DNA from: Clostridia bacterium
GTDB taxonomy: Bacteria > Bacillota_A > Clostridia > Oscillospirales > CAG-272
Assembly: GCA_017501345.1 (NCBI GenBank)
Contig: JAFVXC010000043.1
Span: 62,001 to 126,000 of the forward strand
Reading direction: 5' to 3'
DNA length: 64,000 nucleotides
Positions 18,031 to 29,903 of the stretch are shown here, in pieces (positions within the stretch are counted from its first letter, which is position 1; each line of letters opens with the position of its first letter). Below the pieces are notes generated by a model, which was not told the origin of the DNA, ran no database searches, and worked only from the letters and a program-made list of their open reading frames with translations. Both the position numbers and the translations under genes were made by a program.

Positions 18031-18080
18031 ATAATATATATATTATTATAAAGCGATTTTCAAAAAAAGGATAGATCAAT

Positions 18081-19589
18081 ATGCAACAAAAACAGCTTGA
18101 CCGCTTTTGGGATCTTGCAAAAAACAAACTCGCGGATATCTACCCACTCTCGATCCTCGAGATCATCTTCGAGGACGTTCGCATCCGCGATCTCGACGAC
18201 GAGCAGGTAACGCTTGCCACCGATTCGGGATTCAAATACAACGCGATCAACACGAAATACCGCGAGGGCGTTGAAAAGGCTTTCGAGCAAGCGCTCGGCT
18301 TCCCTGTTCGCGTTTATCTCGTGTTCGACGGCGAGCCCACCGACGTCGAAAAGCTTAAGCGTCAGATCCGCAATCTCGACCCCGACGAGGAGGAGCCGCC
18401 TGCTTTTCTCTTTAAGACGATCAAAACGAAAAAGCCTGATATCTCGGAGACCCGTCCCCTCACCCCCGAGGAGGACGCCGCCATCTACCCCTTCCGCGAG
18501 GGAGAGGAGCCCGTATCCCCTCTTACAAAGGATTATTTTCTTCCGAAGCAGCAGGGATCGGTATTTCCCGCATCGTCGTACGAATACACCTTTGAAAACT
18601 TTATCGTAGGCTCTTCAAACAAATTCGCTCACTCAGCCTGCATCGCGGTAACGCAGCATCCTGCGTCGAACTTCAATCCTCTTTTCATCTACGGACAGAG
18701 CGGGCTTGGAAAAACGCATCTGATGTACGCCGTTCTCAACTGCATCCGTAAGCGCAGCCCCGGCGTGAATATCCGCTATATCCGAGGGGAAGAATTTACC
18801 AATGAGCTTGTCGAAAGCATCGCGCGCTCGGCAATGCCCGAATTCCGCAACAAATTCCGCAACTGCGACGTTCTTCTGATCGACGACATTCAGTTCGTTG
18901 CAGGCAAGAACTCAACGCAGGAGGAGATCTTCCACACCTTCAACGCACTTTACGAGGATCATAAGCAGATCATTCTGACCTCCGACCGTCCTCCCCGCGA
19001 GATCAAGACGCTTGAGGACAGACTGAAAACGCGCTTTGAATGGGGCCTGATCGCCGACATTCAGCCACCCGATCTTGAGCTTCGCATTGCGATCCTCAAA
19101 AAGAAATGCGAGTCGTCGGGACTTACCGTCAGCGACGATATCCTGATGTTCCTTGCGGAAAATCTCCGTTCTAACATCCGTCAGCTCGAGGGCGTGACGA
19201 AGAAGCTGAGTGCAATGACCTTTCTTACGGGAGAGCCCGTCACAATGCAGATGGCACAGTCCTGCATCACCGAATTTATGGGCAGCGAGGAGCCTGTCAG
19301 TGTGACGATCGACCGCGTTTTCGGAATGGTAGAAAAGCGATTCGGCATCTCGAAGGAGGATATGGTCGGCGCCCGCCGCACGAAGGATATCGCAACGGCG
19401 CGTCACGTCGCAGTCTATCTCATCCGCAACGTCACCGAAATGTCGCTTCCGAATATCGGTAAGCTCTTCAACCGCGACCATACAACGGTCATAGCCTCCT
19501 GCGAGACGGTAGAACGGCGTATGCTTTCCGATACCGCGTACAGCTTCCAGGTCAGTGAAATGCTGAAGGCACTGAAAAACAACGACTGA
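18081..19589 (+). CDS. dnaA: chromosomal replication initiator protein DnaA
   Basis: 502-aa AAA+ initiator that binds DnaA boxes and opens oriC. Domain I is at residues 1-90, a variable linker follows to about 170, and then the AAA+ domain with Walker A GQSGLGKTH near residue 205 and Walker B LLIDDIQF. The C-terminal DNA-binding domain contains the family signature around RDHTTVIASCETVERRM. AAAGGAT precedes the ATG. The oriC spacer and dnaN follow. Confidence 0.98.
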   Translation: MQQKQLDRFWDLAKNKLADIYPLSILEIIFEDVRIRDLDDEQVTLATDSGFKYNAINTKYREGVEKAFEQALGFPVRVYLVFDGEPTDVEKLKRQIRNLDPDEEEPPAFLFKTIKTKKPDISETRPLTPEEDAAIYPFREGEEPVSPLTKDYFLPKQQGSVFPASSYEYTFENFIVGSSNKFAHSACIAVTQHPASNFNPLFIYGQSGLGKTHLMYAVLNCIRKRSPGVNIRYIRGEEFTNELVESIARSAMPEFRNKFRNCDVLLIDDIQFVAGKNSTQEEIFHTFNALYEDHKQIILTSDRPPREIKTLEDRLKTRFEWGLIADIQPPDLELRIAILKKKCESSGLTVSDDILMFLAENLRSNIRQLEGVTKKLSAMTFLTGEPVTMQMAQSCITEFMGSEEPVSVTIDRVFGMVEKRFGISKEDMVGARRTKDIATARHVAVYLIRNVTEMSLPNIGKLFNRDHTTVIASCETVERRMLSDTAYSFQVSEMLKALKNND

Positions 19590-20367
19590 TTGGGGCTTTT
19601 CAATTTTCAAATTCATTTCTTATAAAAGGGCGGTGTTTCATTATGTTTCAAAATCTGACAGCCTTTTATAACAGATATTCCTGGTTTTTCAGAGGACTTT
19701 TTAAGGTTTTCTCCACAATTTTCCACATCTTGTGGAAAACCCTGTGGATTGTTTATAAAATCTTCATTACGCTCTATCATTTTCTTCTGAAATTCCTTTC
19801 CTTCCTCGACTGAAAAATAAGCGGAGAGATTTATTTTTTCTTTCACGAGACGGGACTCGCTCTATTCCCGTAAATTATTTTTTCTTGTTTTCTCATCTTG
19901 TGGAAAAGTCCGATCTTTTTCCTCACATTTTCATTTTTGGGGTTTATTCCTTCTTCCTTCCCCTCTCTTTTTCCACTGAGAAGAATATACAAAATCATTC
20001 ACTCTTTTCCACAGAAAATCGAATTTTTCCGGAAATTCCTTATTCTTCGTGTTTTTCCGGATAAGAGAACCGAAAAAAGAGAATCGTCAAATTCTTCTCC
20101 CACATTTTTCTTATTCATTCCTCTTCTCTTTTCCACGAGTTTTTCACAGCCTTTTATTTGCCGGAAGGCTTTCTCTGAAAGGATTCAACGAGCTTTTCCA
20201 CTTTTCAGGCGTCCCTACTACTAATTCTACTAAAACCTATACATTCTACCGTTCTGTCTATGCGCGCGAGGCGCGTACAAAAATACAGCGGAGATGCTGT
20301 GAGGTATTTTCTTTGAATATTTGCGATTTTTTACAGAATTATTTTTTCAGAAAGGTTATTTTTGATT
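19590..20367. other. oriC: replication origin (oriC) with DnaA-box cluster
   Basis: 778-bp A/T-rich spacer between dnaA and dnaN with no gene. Boxes matching TTTTCCACA or one mismatch from it: 19719-19727 (+), 19731-19739 (-), 19899-19907 (-), 19969-19977 (+, last base T), 20005-20013 (+), 20129-20137 (+, last base G), 20194-20202 (+, last base T). Weaker ones are at 19709-19717 and 19743-19751. The first group (19709-19751) is followed by A/T-rich sequence (19752-19800) that could be the unwinding element. Typical Firmicute boxes are TTATCCACA; here the third base is mostly T. The plus strand is very pyrimidine-rich from 19910 to 20220. Confidence 0.88.
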
Positions 20368-21516
20368 ATGAAAATTACGATGAGCAGAGCTGCAGCCATC
20401 GAGGCGATCTCTCCTATGATGTGTGCCGTCGGTAAGACCTCCTTCCCCACCACCGAGGGAATCCTGATCGAGGCAAAAAGTCCCGACGTTTGTATTCTGA
20501 CCGCATATGACACCGAAAAGGGTGTTCGCCGCGAGATCAGTGCTCGTGTTGACGAGGAAGGGCTTTATTCGATCCCCGCACAGAAGTTTATGCAGACTCT
20601 GAAGGTTATGGAGGGCGAGGAGATCACGCTTGAGGTCGACGACAAGATGATCGCTTGCATTTATTCCGGTAAGTCCTCCCATAAAATGAACGCGATGAAG
20701 GGTGAAGATTTCCCGACGATCCCTCGTCTTAAGACCGAGAAGGGATTCTCGATCGGTCAGGGCATCCTCAAGAAGATGCTCTCGAAGGTGGCGTTCGCAA
20801 TGGGAACGAATGATCAGCGTGCCGTGCTGAACGGATGCTTTTTCCGTGTGACTGAAAATACCCTTCACCTCGTATCCTGCGATACCTTCAAGCTCGCGCG
20901 CTGCACCGTGCAGACTCCGGTCGAAAACAAGAGTGAGGACAATAGCGAGATGAGCTTCTCCTTTATCGTTCCCGTAAAGACCGTGAACGAGCTGCAGCGT
21001 CTCCTTTCGGACGGAGAGGAGGAGGACGTTCGTATTCATCTGTCCCGTAAGTTTATTGTGTTCGAGATCGACGATATCGTTTTCTTCTCCCGTCTTGTGG
21101 ACGGTGATTATATTGATTATGACCGCATTCTGATGCGTAACCACCGCATCTTTGCGGAAATAGATAAGGGATCCTTCATTTCCGCACTTGAGAGAGCAGC
21201 TCTTGTTACCGAGGAGCGCATTGCGGGAAGCGTTCGCTCTCACGTTAAGCTCAATTTTGCAAACGGTATTCTGAAAATCATGGCGACCTCCGCGGCAGGA
21301 AGCACCTATGATGAGATTGATATCGATCAGGATGGAGACGATCTCACGATCGCCTTCAATAACCGATTCCTCATCGATACCATCCGCGCGTGTGATACGA
21401 AGTGCGTGAAGGTTTCGATGTCCTCCCCCATCTCGAGCATTAACGTCGAGCCTGTTGATCCCAATGAGGATTCGGAGGATATCTTTATGCTCCTCCCCGT
21501 TCGCATCAAGGAATGA
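20368..21516 (+). CDS. dnaN: DNA polymerase III sliding clamp (beta subunit)
   Basis: 382-aa processivity clamp of the replicase. The N-terminal domain begins MKITMSRAAAIEAISPMMCA and the protein has the usual three-domain clamp length. The C-terminus PVDPNEDSEDIFMLLPVRIKE matches the conserved DnaN end (LLPVR). The ATG at 20368 starts the family N-terminus; a TTG two codons earlier (20362) has better spacing from AAAGG (20351) and cannot be excluded. It is followed by a pair of opposed hairpin repeats before recF. Confidence 0.97.
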   Translation: MKITMSRAAAIEAISPMMCAVGKTSFPTTEGILIEAKSPDVCILTAYDTEKGVRREISARVDEEGLYSIPAQKFMQTLKVMEGEEITLEVDDKMIACIYSGKSSHKMNAMKGEDFPTIPRLKTEKGFSIGQGILKKMLSKVAFAMGTNDQRAVLNGCFFRVTENTLHLVSCDTFKLARCTVQTPVENKSEDNSEMSFSFIVPVKTVNELQRLLSDGEEEDVRIHLSRKFIVFEIDDIVFFSRLVDGDYIDYDRILMRNHRIFAEIDKGSFISALERAALVTEERIAGSVRSHVKLNFANGILKIMATSAAGSTYDEIDIDQDGDDLTIAFNNRFLIDTIRACDTKCVKVSMSSPISSINVEPVDPNEDSEDIFMLLPVRIKE

Positions 21517-21521
21517 TTGAA

Positions 21522-21600
21522 TTGGGGCTTTGCCCCAAACCCCACAAGGAAACTTCTTTTAAGAAGTTTCCTTGACCTTCAAGAACTTTCTACAAAAAAG
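21522..21600 (+). repeat. modular hairpin repeat, copy 2
   Basis: GGGGC-TTT-GCCCC (21524-21536), AAACCCCA, then a 14-bp stem CAAGGAAACTTCTT / AAGAAGTTTCCTTG (21545-21574), then CTTCAAGAACTTTC. It lies 7 nt after the dnaN stop. Confidence 0.88.
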
Positions 21601-21639
21601 AAAGTTGACTTTAGACCGCAGATTTTAATTTTTAATATC

Positions 21640-21765
21640 GAAAATATTGTTTCTTGAAAAGTTTTTGGATAAAAACAAAATTAATTTTGAAAAAAGTTTT
21701 TGAAGATTAACAAGAAACTTTTTGAAAAAAGCTTCTTGATCGGAGCTCGAGGCAAAGCCTCGAAT
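21640..21765 (-). repeat. modular hairpin repeat, copy 3 (inverted)
   Basis: Minus orientation: CGAGGC-TTT-GCCTCG (21762-21748), then a 13-bp stem with one mismatch (21738-21711), then AATCTTCAAAAACTTTTT. It faces copy 2 and ends about 10 nt before the recF start. Confidence 0.83.
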
Positions 21766-21775
21766 CACAACAGCT

Positions 21776-22876
21776 ATGATATGTAACGAAATACGCGTAA
21801 GGGATTTTCGCAACGTCGAGCGGGCGGAGGTTACCTTTGCTCCCGAAGTGAATATTCTGTACGGCGATAATGCCCAGGGGAAGACGAATCTTCTTGAGGC
21901 GATCTATTACATAGCCATAGGAAAGAGCTTCAGAGGGGCGAAAAGCTCTGAAATGATACGCTTTGGACAGAGAGCGTGTGAGATATCGCTCGACTTTACC
22001 GATTCCCTCAGAAAACAGAATATCACGATGAGCATTCGTGACGGTGCGCCGCGGACGGCGATGGAGAACGGATGCCGTGTAGAGACCCTGTCGGAGCTTG
22101 TTGGAAATTTCAGGGCGGTATTGTTTTGTCCCGAGCATCTTCTCCTTGTGAAGGAGGGACCCGCGCTTCGGAGAAATTATCTCGACGTTGCGATCTGTCA
22201 GCTTCGTCCGATGTATCTGCGATCACTTCAGCGGTACAATCAGATATTGAAGCAAAGAAATGCGCTTTTGAAGAAAGCGGAGGACGATCCGAGGACGTTT
22301 CGCGATACGATCGAATTCTGGTCTCTTCAGCTTGCAAGGGAGGCAGCGTCAATCGCGAAGACGAGGCTTTCCTACGTTCGGATGCTCGACGAAAACGCAC
22401 GTGCGTACTTTTCGGAAATGACGGGAGGAAATGAAACGCCTTCCTTCCGTTACGTCGGAACGGCGCACCGCGAAGAGGACGACTATGAGGACGAAAATTT
22501 GATCGAAAAGAGCTTTGCACAGCTTCTGCTCTCTCATCACGACAGAGAGATTGGTGCCGGGACGACGCTTTGGGGAACGCACAGAGACGACGTATCCATC
22601 CTGCTGAACGATAAGCCCGCGCGTATTTTTGCGTCGCAGGGACAGCAGAGGTCGCTCGCCCTTGCAATGAAGCTTTCCGAAGGAGAGATCAGCAAAAGAA
22701 TGACGACCGAATATCCAATCCTTCTGTTTGATGACGTTTTGTCCGAGCTTGACGCGCGTCGGCGCGCGTATCTCCTTTCCTGTATCAAGGAAAGGCAGGT
22801 CATTATGACCTCGTGCGAAAAGGTACACGACGACGGAGCAAGGATCATCCGCGTGGAAAACGGGAGGTACTTATAA
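21776..22876 (+). CDS. recF: DNA replication and repair protein RecF
   Basis: 366-aa SMC-like ATPase that loads RecA at gaps. Walker A is GDNAQGKTNLLEAIYYIAIGKSFR, the family signature region is around YLDVAICQLRPMYL, and Walker B with the D-loop is LLFDDVLSELDARRR. The length is normal. The ATG at 21776 has no recognisable ribosome binding site and lies just after repeat copy 3, so expression may be low or the true start may differ slightly. Its stop overlaps the next start (TAATG). The rlbA/yaaA S4-domain gene usually found between dnaN and recF is absent. Confidence 0.96.
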   Translation: MICNEIRVRDFRNVERAEVTFAPEVNILYGDNAQGKTNLLEAIYYIAIGKSFRGAKSSEMIRFGQRACEISLDFTDSLRKQNITMSIRDGAPRTAMENGCRVETLSELVGNFRAVLFCPEHLLLVKEGPALRRNYLDVAICQLRPMYLRSLQRYNQILKQRNALLKKAEDDPRTFRDTIEFWSLQLAREAASIAKTRLSYVRMLDENARAYFSEMTGGNETPSFRYVGTAHREEDDYEDENLIEKSFAQLLLSHHDREIGAGTTLWGTHRDDVSILLNDKPARIFASQGQQRSLALAMKLSEGEISKRMTTEYPILLFDDVLSELDARRRAYLLSCIKERQVIMTSCEKVHDDGARIIRVENGRYL

Positions 22877-23136
22877 TGTTCCTATTCCTCGGAAATAAGA
22901 GATCGGTCAAAAAGAGAGACGTGCTCGGTATATTTGACGCCGATACGGCGACGGTGTCCGAAATTACGAAAAAATTTCTCTCCTCGGCTGACAGAAAGAA
23001 AATGGTCGAATCCGCGGGCGACGAGCTTCCGAAATCCTTCGTGCTCTACACCGAGAACGGACTTTACAAAATATGCTTTTCGCAGTTTTCACCGTCTGCA
23101 CTGGTCGGAAGAATGAAAACGAATTACGAAATATAG
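22876..23136 (+). CDS. remB: RemB-like DUF370 protein
   Basis: 86-aa protein of the extracellular matrix regulator RemB/DUF370 family, beginning MFLFLGNKRSVKKRDVLGIF. In Bacillus subtilis the same gene (yaaB) sits between recF and gyrB, as here. The chosen ATG overlaps the recF stop by 1 nt and has GGGAGG 8 nt upstream; a longer in-frame start at 22813 lies inside recF and is unlikely. RemA/RemB relatives are DNA-binding ring-forming regulators; the function in this organism is unknown. Confidence 0.87.
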   Translation: MFLFLGNKRSVKKRDVLGIFDADTATVSEITKKFLSSADRKKMVESAGDELPKSFVLYTENGLYKICFSQFSPSALVGRMKTNYEI

Positions 23137-23141
23137 GATAA

Positions 23142-25112
<1,971 letters not shown>

Positions 25113-25120
25113 ATTATTAT

Positions 25121-25205
25121 TTGGGGCGTTGCCCCAAACCCCACTTAAGAAACTTTTTGGAAAAAGTTTCTTAAGAATCTTCAAAAACGTTTCTCTGAAA
25201 GTTTT
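25121..25205 (+). repeat. modular hairpin repeat, copy 4
   Basis: TTGGGGC-GTT-GCCCCAA (25121-25137), ACCCCA, then a 15-bp perfect stem CTTAAGAAACTTTTT / AAAAAGTTTCTTAAG with a GG loop (25144-25175), then AATCTTCAAAAACGTTT. It lies 8 nt past the gyrB stop. Confidence 0.9.
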
Positions 25206-25224
25206 TGAGGAGAATAACGAAAAA

Positions 25225-25305
25225 AATCCTTTTTTAAAAGTTTTTGAAAGTCACGAAAACTTTTTTCAAAAAGTTTTCGTGCGGGGTTAGGGGCAGAGCC
25301 CCAAT
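25225..25305 (-). repeat. modular hairpin repeat, copy 5 (inverted)
   Basis: Minus orientation: GGGGC-TCT-GCCCC (25302-25290), TAACCCCG, a 14-bp perfect stem CACGAAAACTTTTT / AAAAAGTTTTCGTG (25281-25252), then CTTTCAAAAACTTTT. It faces copy 4. The outer GGGGC modules of the two copies could pair with each other across the gyrB-gyrA gap. Confidence 0.9.
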
Positions 25306-25330
25306 CATCCCGAAGAAAGGTTGACAATCA

Positions 25331-27832
25331 ATGAAGAACAAGCACACGGAAAACGAAAACATTGAATTTCCGGATCAGAAAATAGTAGACATAGCAATGG
25401 AGCGCGAGGTAAAGAAGTCCTTCATCGAGTATTCGATGTCGGTCATCATTTCCCGTGCGCTTCCCGACGTAAGAGACGGTATGAAGCCGGGTCAGAGACG
25501 AATTCTGTTTGCAATGTACGAGGATCATCTCACGCACGACAGACCCTTTTATAAGTCGGCGACCACGGTCGGTAACGTGCTCGGTCGGTACCATCCGCAC
25601 GGTGACTCTGCCGTATACGACACAATGGTCCGTATGGCACAGCCCTTCTCGCTCCGCTATCCGCTTGTAGAGGGACACGGAAACTTCGGCTCTGTGGACG
25701 GAGACGGAGCGGCTGCTTACCGTTATACCGAGGCAAGACTTGAGAAGATATCGGACGAAATGATGCGCGACCTCGAAAAGGACGTCGTGCCCTTTGTGCC
25801 GAACTTTGACAACCGCCGAAAGGAGCCCTCTGTCCTTCCCTCCCGCTTCCCGAACCTGCTTGTTAACGGCTCGGTCGGAATTGCGGTCGGTATGGCTACC
25901 TACGTTCCCCCCCACAATCTCGGAGAGGTCATCGATGCGACGATCTTCCGTATGGACAATCCCGAATCCACGGTTCCCGAGCTGATGGAATACATCAAGG
26001 GCCCCGATTTCCCGACCGCTGCGACGATCTACGGTATGAACGGCATCCTCGAGGCGTACACAACGGGTAAGGGTCGTATTATGGTGCGGGCGAAGGCTCA
26101 CATTGAGGAGGAAAAGCACCGCATCATCTTTACCGAGATCCCTTATCAGGTCAATAAGGCGCATCTGTGTGAAACGATCGGCGATCTTGTAAAGGATAAG
26201 CGCATCGAGGGCATCACGAACGTCAACGACGAATCGGGCAGACACGGTATGCGCATCGTTGTCGATTATAAGAAGGACGCGAACGGTCAGATCATTCTAA
26301 ATCAGCTTTATAAGTATACCCAGCTTCAGGATACCTGTCCTGTCAATATGCTTGCGATCGTGAACGGAGAGCCGAAGGTTCTCTCCCTGCCGCAGATCCT
26401 TGACCATTACATCCGCCATCAAGAGGAGGTCATCGTACGCCGCACAAGGTTTGATCTTGCAAAAGCGAAGGCACGCGCGCACATCCTCGAGGGCTATAAG
26501 ATCGCGATGGATAACATCGACGAGATCGTTCAGATTATGAAGACCTCTCCGTCGATCCCCGAGTCGAAGCGCATTCTTTGCGAAAGATTCGGGCTTGACG
26601 ACGTGCAGGCGCAGGCGATCGTCGAAATGACGCTCGGAAAGCTCACCGGTCTCGAACGCCAAAAGGTAGAGGACGAGCTTGCACGTCTCCACGCACTGAT
26701 CGAGGAGCTTGAGGCGATTCTTGCCGATATGAACAAGGTTCGCGACATTGTGAAGAAGGAAATGCTCGAGATCCGCGACAAGTACGCGGACGAGCGCCGC
26801 ACCGAGATCATTCCCGTCGAGGAGGAGATCGTTGCGGAGGATCTGATCGAAAAGCACAATTGCATCATTACGATGACGCACGCAGGCTACTTCAAGCGTC
26901 AGCCCGCCGATACCTACTCCGCACAGAGACGCGGCGGTAAGGGTATTATCGGTATGGGTACGAAGGAGGAGGACTACATCGAGCGCGTTGTTTCGGTCCA
27001 CAGCCATAGCTTCCTGATGCTCTTTACGAACCGAGGACGCGTGCAGTCGGTCAAGGCATACCGCATCAACGAGGCGTCGAGAACAGCGAAGGGCTCGAAC
27101 ATTGTCAATATCATCGATATGAACGAGGGTGAAAAGGTCACGGCGATGATCTCGGTTCCCGATTTCGAGGGTGAGGATTACCTGATGATGGTAACGAGGA
27201 TGGGTGTCATCAAGCGTACCCGTCTGTCCGAATTCGCATATCAGCGTAAGGGCGGCAAGATCGCGATCGATCTTGACGAGGGAGACGAGCTTCTGTCCGT
27301 CCACCACACCACGGGACACGACGATCTCATCATTGCGACCCACAACGGTATGGCGGTCCGCTTCTCCGAGGAAAACGTCCGCTGTATGGGCAGAGGCGCG
27401 CGCGGTGTGCGCGGTATTACGCTTCGTGAAAACGATTACGTTGTCGGTGTAACGCTGGTTGACGACGAGAAGAAGCTGCTCACCGTGACCGAGAAGGGCT
27501 ACGGCAAGCGCGTTGACTTTGAGGATTTCCGCCAGATGAAGACCCGCGGAGGCTTCGGTGTGACCTGTCACAACATCAGCGATAAGACGGGTTATCTGAC
27601 CGGTATCAATACGGTTGCCGAGGAGGATGACCTGATGATGATCACCGACGAGGGTATGATCGTCAGAACCCACGCCTCCGAGATCCCCGTTTACTCAAGA
27701 AGCGCATCGGGCGTTATTGTGATGCGCACGCAGAAGGATCAGAGGATCGTGAACTTTACGCTGATCGAAAAATCAGAGGAAGAGGAAGAAATGGAAGAAG
27801 CAGTTGAAGAAACTGCTGAAGCAGAGGAGTGA
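25331..27832 (+). CDS. gyrA: DNA gyrase subunit A
   Basis: 833-aa catalytic subunit of gyrase. The DNA-cleaving tyrosine is Y132 in [11 protein letters not shown]. The quinolone-resistance region reads [12 protein letters not shown], with Ser and Asp at the two usual resistance positions (S93, D97), so it looks like the susceptible form. The C-terminal beta-pinwheel contains repeated blades (for example [12 protein letters not shown]) and a long Glu-rich tail. AAAGG precedes the ATG at 25331. Confidence 0.98.
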   Translation: MKNKHTENENIEFPDQKIVDIAMEREVKKSFIEYSMSVIISRALPDVRDGMKPGQRRILFAMYEDHLTHDRPFYKSATTVGNVLGRYHPHGDSAVYDTMVRMAQPFSLRYPLVEGHGNFGSVDGDGAAAYRYTEARLEKISDEMMRDLEKDVVPFVPNFDNRRKEPSVLPSRFPNLLVNGSVGIAVGMATYVPPHNLGEVIDATIFRMDNPESTVPELMEYIKGPDFPTAATIYGMNGILEAYTTGKGRIMVRAKAHIEEEKHRIIFTEIPYQVNKAHLCETIGDLVKDKRIEGITNVNDESGRHGMRIVVDYKKDANGQIILNQLYKYTQLQDTCPVNMLAIVNGEPKVLSLPQILDHYIRHQEEVIVRRTRFDLAKAKARAHILEGYKIAMDNIDEIVQIMKTSPSIPESKRILCERFGLDDVQAQAIVEMTLGKLTGLERQKVEDELARLHALIEELEAILADMNKVRDIVKKEMLEIRDKYADERRTEIIPVEEEIVAEDLIEKHNCIITMTHAGYFKRQPADTYSAQRRGGKGIIGMGTKEEDYIERVVSVHSHSFLMLFTNRGRVQSVKAYRINEASRTAKGSNIVNIIDMNEGEKVTAMISVPDFEGEDYLMMVTRMGVIKRTRLSEFAYQRKGGKIAIDLDEGDELLSVHHTTGHDDLIIATHNGMAVRFSEENVRCMGRGARGVRGITLRENDYVVGVTLVDDEKKLLTVTEKGYGKRVDFEDFRQMKTRGGFGVTCHNISDKTGYLTGINTVAEEDDLMMITDEGMIVRTHASEIPVYSRSASGVIVMRTQKDQRIVNFTLIEKSEEEEEMEEAVEETAEAEE

Positions 27833-27900
27833 TCCGAGACACTTTCTCGGACGTTCTCAGGGACTTCCAATTGGAAGTCCCTGAGAACCCCAAGAACTTT
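27833..27900 (+). repeat. hairpin repeat variant, copy 6
   Basis: TCCGAGA / TCTCGGA (27833-27851) followed by a perfect 34-nt palindrome, first half TTCTCAGGGACTTCCAA (27854-27887), then CCCCAAGAACTTTT. The module order matches the other copies, but the short stem is not GGGGC. It directly abuts the gyrA stop and could serve as its terminator, although no T-run follows. Confidence 0.75.
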
Positions 27901-27918
27901 TCAGGAAGGAAACCTATT

Positions 27919-29046
27919 ATGGAAAGAAAATTGATGGGAAAACGTATAGCTTCTCTTCTGCTTTGTCTTTTGATGCTCTCTTCCGCAGTCACACTGTTTT
28001 CTTCTTGCGGGAATAAGATCAAGAATCTTGATCCCTACCGTGAGGAGTTTCAGCGGCTGATCGAGCAGTCCTTCCTCGTAAACGAGATCCTGTTCGGTGA
28101 GGGACTTCCCGTATACGCCCGCGACGAATGCCTCGGAGAGCTGAATTATTCCGAGGAGAAGAACGAGGAATATCTCTCGTATTTCAGGGAGACCGTCGGA
28201 AAGGATCTTCCCGAGCAGCTATACAGCGACAAGGCGGACAAATTCCGTATGTATTACTGGCTCTATAAGGATACCTCACTCAGTCAGATTTCGGGTGAGG
28301 AGATCTATGTCTGTAAATACAGCACGACGTATTATCTGCCCGAGGGAGAGAATGAAGAGGGAGAATACGAGTACGATATGGTGACCGAGATCTCTTACGC
28401 CTTGAAGAGAAGGAATGCAGAGGAGTCTATCCCTGAGGCGCTTCTCAGCGGGGAGATCGAATACAAGGACGATGACGGAGAGATCACCTCCGTTCTGAAG
28501 GTATCGGAGGACGTTCTTTACACGACCGAGGAGGGCGTTTGCTATTACGCACTTGAGGGATACGAGGAGCCTGTATTCGAGTACGAATACGACGAGAAGG
28601 ACAACGAGCATTACGACGTTGTAAGGCTTGACGCAAAGTATCTGACGATAGATGCGATCAAGGAGCTTGCCGAGGAGGTTTATTCTGCGGAATACCTGAA
28701 GTCGGTCTACTCCTCACTGTTTGACGGAATCCGCACCGATTTCAGTGATTCCTCTTCCTCGGTTCTCCTTGCGCGCTACATCGAAGAGGCGAGCGGTGAC
28801 GACGGACTCGTTTATCTCCGGAAGAGCAATATTTCGGAGGCTCTTTTTGAGGAGCACCGCACCTATGATTACGGATCTATGACGATCAGAAAGCCGTATA
28901 ATAAGAACCGCGTGAATGTGAATATCACGGCATACGGAACCTATTATTCCACCGAGACGAAGCAGGTCGAGAACGGTGCGCATACGGTGAGACTGTCCTT
29001 CGTGCTTGAAAACGGCGTATGGCGACTTGATTCTCCGACGTATTAA
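27919..29046 (+). CDS. predicted lipoprotein of unknown function
   Basis: 375-aa secreted protein. A basic N-terminus (MERKLMGKR), a hydrophobic stretch (IASLLLCLLMLSSAVTLF) and the lipobox SSC-G indicate a signal peptidase II substrate anchored at residue about 25. The rest is soluble, acidic and rich in Tyr/Glu, with no family I recognise. The chosen ATG has AGGAAGGA upstream; the longer frame begins inside gyrA and the repeat. It is followed after 15 nt by the DUF1836 gene. Confidence 0.75.
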   Translation: MERKLMGKRIASLLLCLLMLSSAVTLFSSCGNKIKNLDPYREEFQRLIEQSFLVNEILFGEGLPVYARDECLGELNYSEEKNEEYLSYFRETVGKDLPEQLYSDKADKFRMYYWLYKDTSLSQISGEEIYVCKYSTTYYLPEGENEEGEYEYDMVTEISYALKRRNAEESIPEALLSGEIEYKDDDGEITSVLKVSEDVLYTTEEGVCYYALEGYEEPVFEYEYDEKDNEHYDVVRLDAKYLTIDAIKELAEEVYSAEYLKSVYSSLFDGIRTDFSDSSSSVLLARYIEEASGDDGLVYLRKSNISEALFEEHRTYDYGSMTIRKPYNKNRVNVNITAYGTYYSTETKQVENGAHTVRLSFVLENGVWRLDSPTY

Positions 29047-29061
29047 GAAAGGAAGACAGAG

Positions 29062-29838
29062 ATGAACGAGAAGCTGGAGCTTTTGGTCAGAGAGGCGCTT
29101 TCCGATGCAGATCTCTCTCTCGGAGATATTCCGAATATCGATCTTTATCTCGATCAGATCCTTAGTCTGATATCCGAAAAGAACGCGGAGGGATCGGTCA
29201 ACTATAAGGATCACGTGCTCACCAAGACGATGATCAACAATTACTCGAAGGAGGGGGCTATCCTTCCTCTCAAGGGTAAGAAATACAACCGCTGTCAGAT
29301 CCTGCAGATCCTATTTATCTACTCTTTGAAAAGCACACTTTCGATCGGTGAGATCAAGCGCATCTTTGAAAGCGTTTACGCTTTTGAAGGAGAAACGAAG
29401 GATGAGTTTGAGGCGCTCTGGAGCGATTTTCTGACGATCAAGGAAGGAAGCAGAGAAGAGACCGCGCGCATTTGTGAGAAGGTAACGAACGAGAGAAACC
29501 TTGACGTCGAGAAGGACGAGGATTACATCAGGCTCATCCTCGCGCTTGTTTCGCTCTCCTCTTATCTCCGAACGCTCGCTGAGATTATGATAGACGTGCG
29601 CTGTCCAAGGCCTATGGAGGAAGCGTCCGACAAGACCGAGAAGGCAGAGGAAAAGAAGGCGCGAAAGACCGAAAAGGCAGAGGAAAAGAAGGAAAGAAAG
29701 ACCGAGAAGGCTGAGAAGAAAAAGGCTGAAAAAGCCGAGAAATCCGAGAAAAAGAAGGCTGAAAGATCCGAGAAGGCTGAAAAAGCCGATGAAAACAAAA
29801 AAGAAACGGCAGAGCCCGCTATCGAATCTGCAAAATAA
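29062..29838 (+). CDS. DUF1836 protein with Lys/Glu-rich tail
   Basis: 258-aa protein. Residues about 20-190 match the DUF1836 family of Firmicutes (NIDLYLDQILSLI, LTKTMINNYSKEGAILPLKGKKYNR, LSIGEIKRIFESVY), which has a MerR-like helix-turn-helix appearance. The last 65 residues are a low-complexity charged tail of repeating KTEKAEEKK and KAEKAEKSEKKK units, likely helical. It may be a DNA-binding regulator, but this is inferred from the family. AAAGGAAG precedes the ATG. Confidence 0.82.
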   Translation: MNEKLELLVREALSDADLSLGDIPNIDLYLDQILSLISEKNAEGSVNYKDHVLTKTMINNYSKEGAILPLKGKKYNRCQILQILFIYSLKSTLSIGEIKRIFESVYAFEGETKDEFEALWSDFLTIKEGSREETARICEKVTNERNLDVEKDEDYIRLILALVSLSSYLRTLAEIMIDVRCPRPMEEASDKTEKAEEKKARKTEKAEEKKERKTEKAEKKKAEKAEKSEKKKAERSEKAEKADENKKETAEPAIESAK

Positions 29839-29848
29839 CGGTATAAAA

Positions 29849-29903
29849 CCGTCCCCGCTTTCATATGCTTATCGAAAGAGCTATGAAGGGCGGGGATGTT
29901 TTT
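29849..29903 (+). terminator. strong hairpin with T-run ending at a start codon
   Basis: GTCCCCGC (29851-29858) pairs with GCGGGGAT (29890-29897), and the stem extends inward through TTTCATA / TATGAAGG with one bulge. TTTTT (29899-29903) follows, immediately before the ATG of the next gene. It probably terminates the DUF1836 transcript. Confidence 0.75.
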
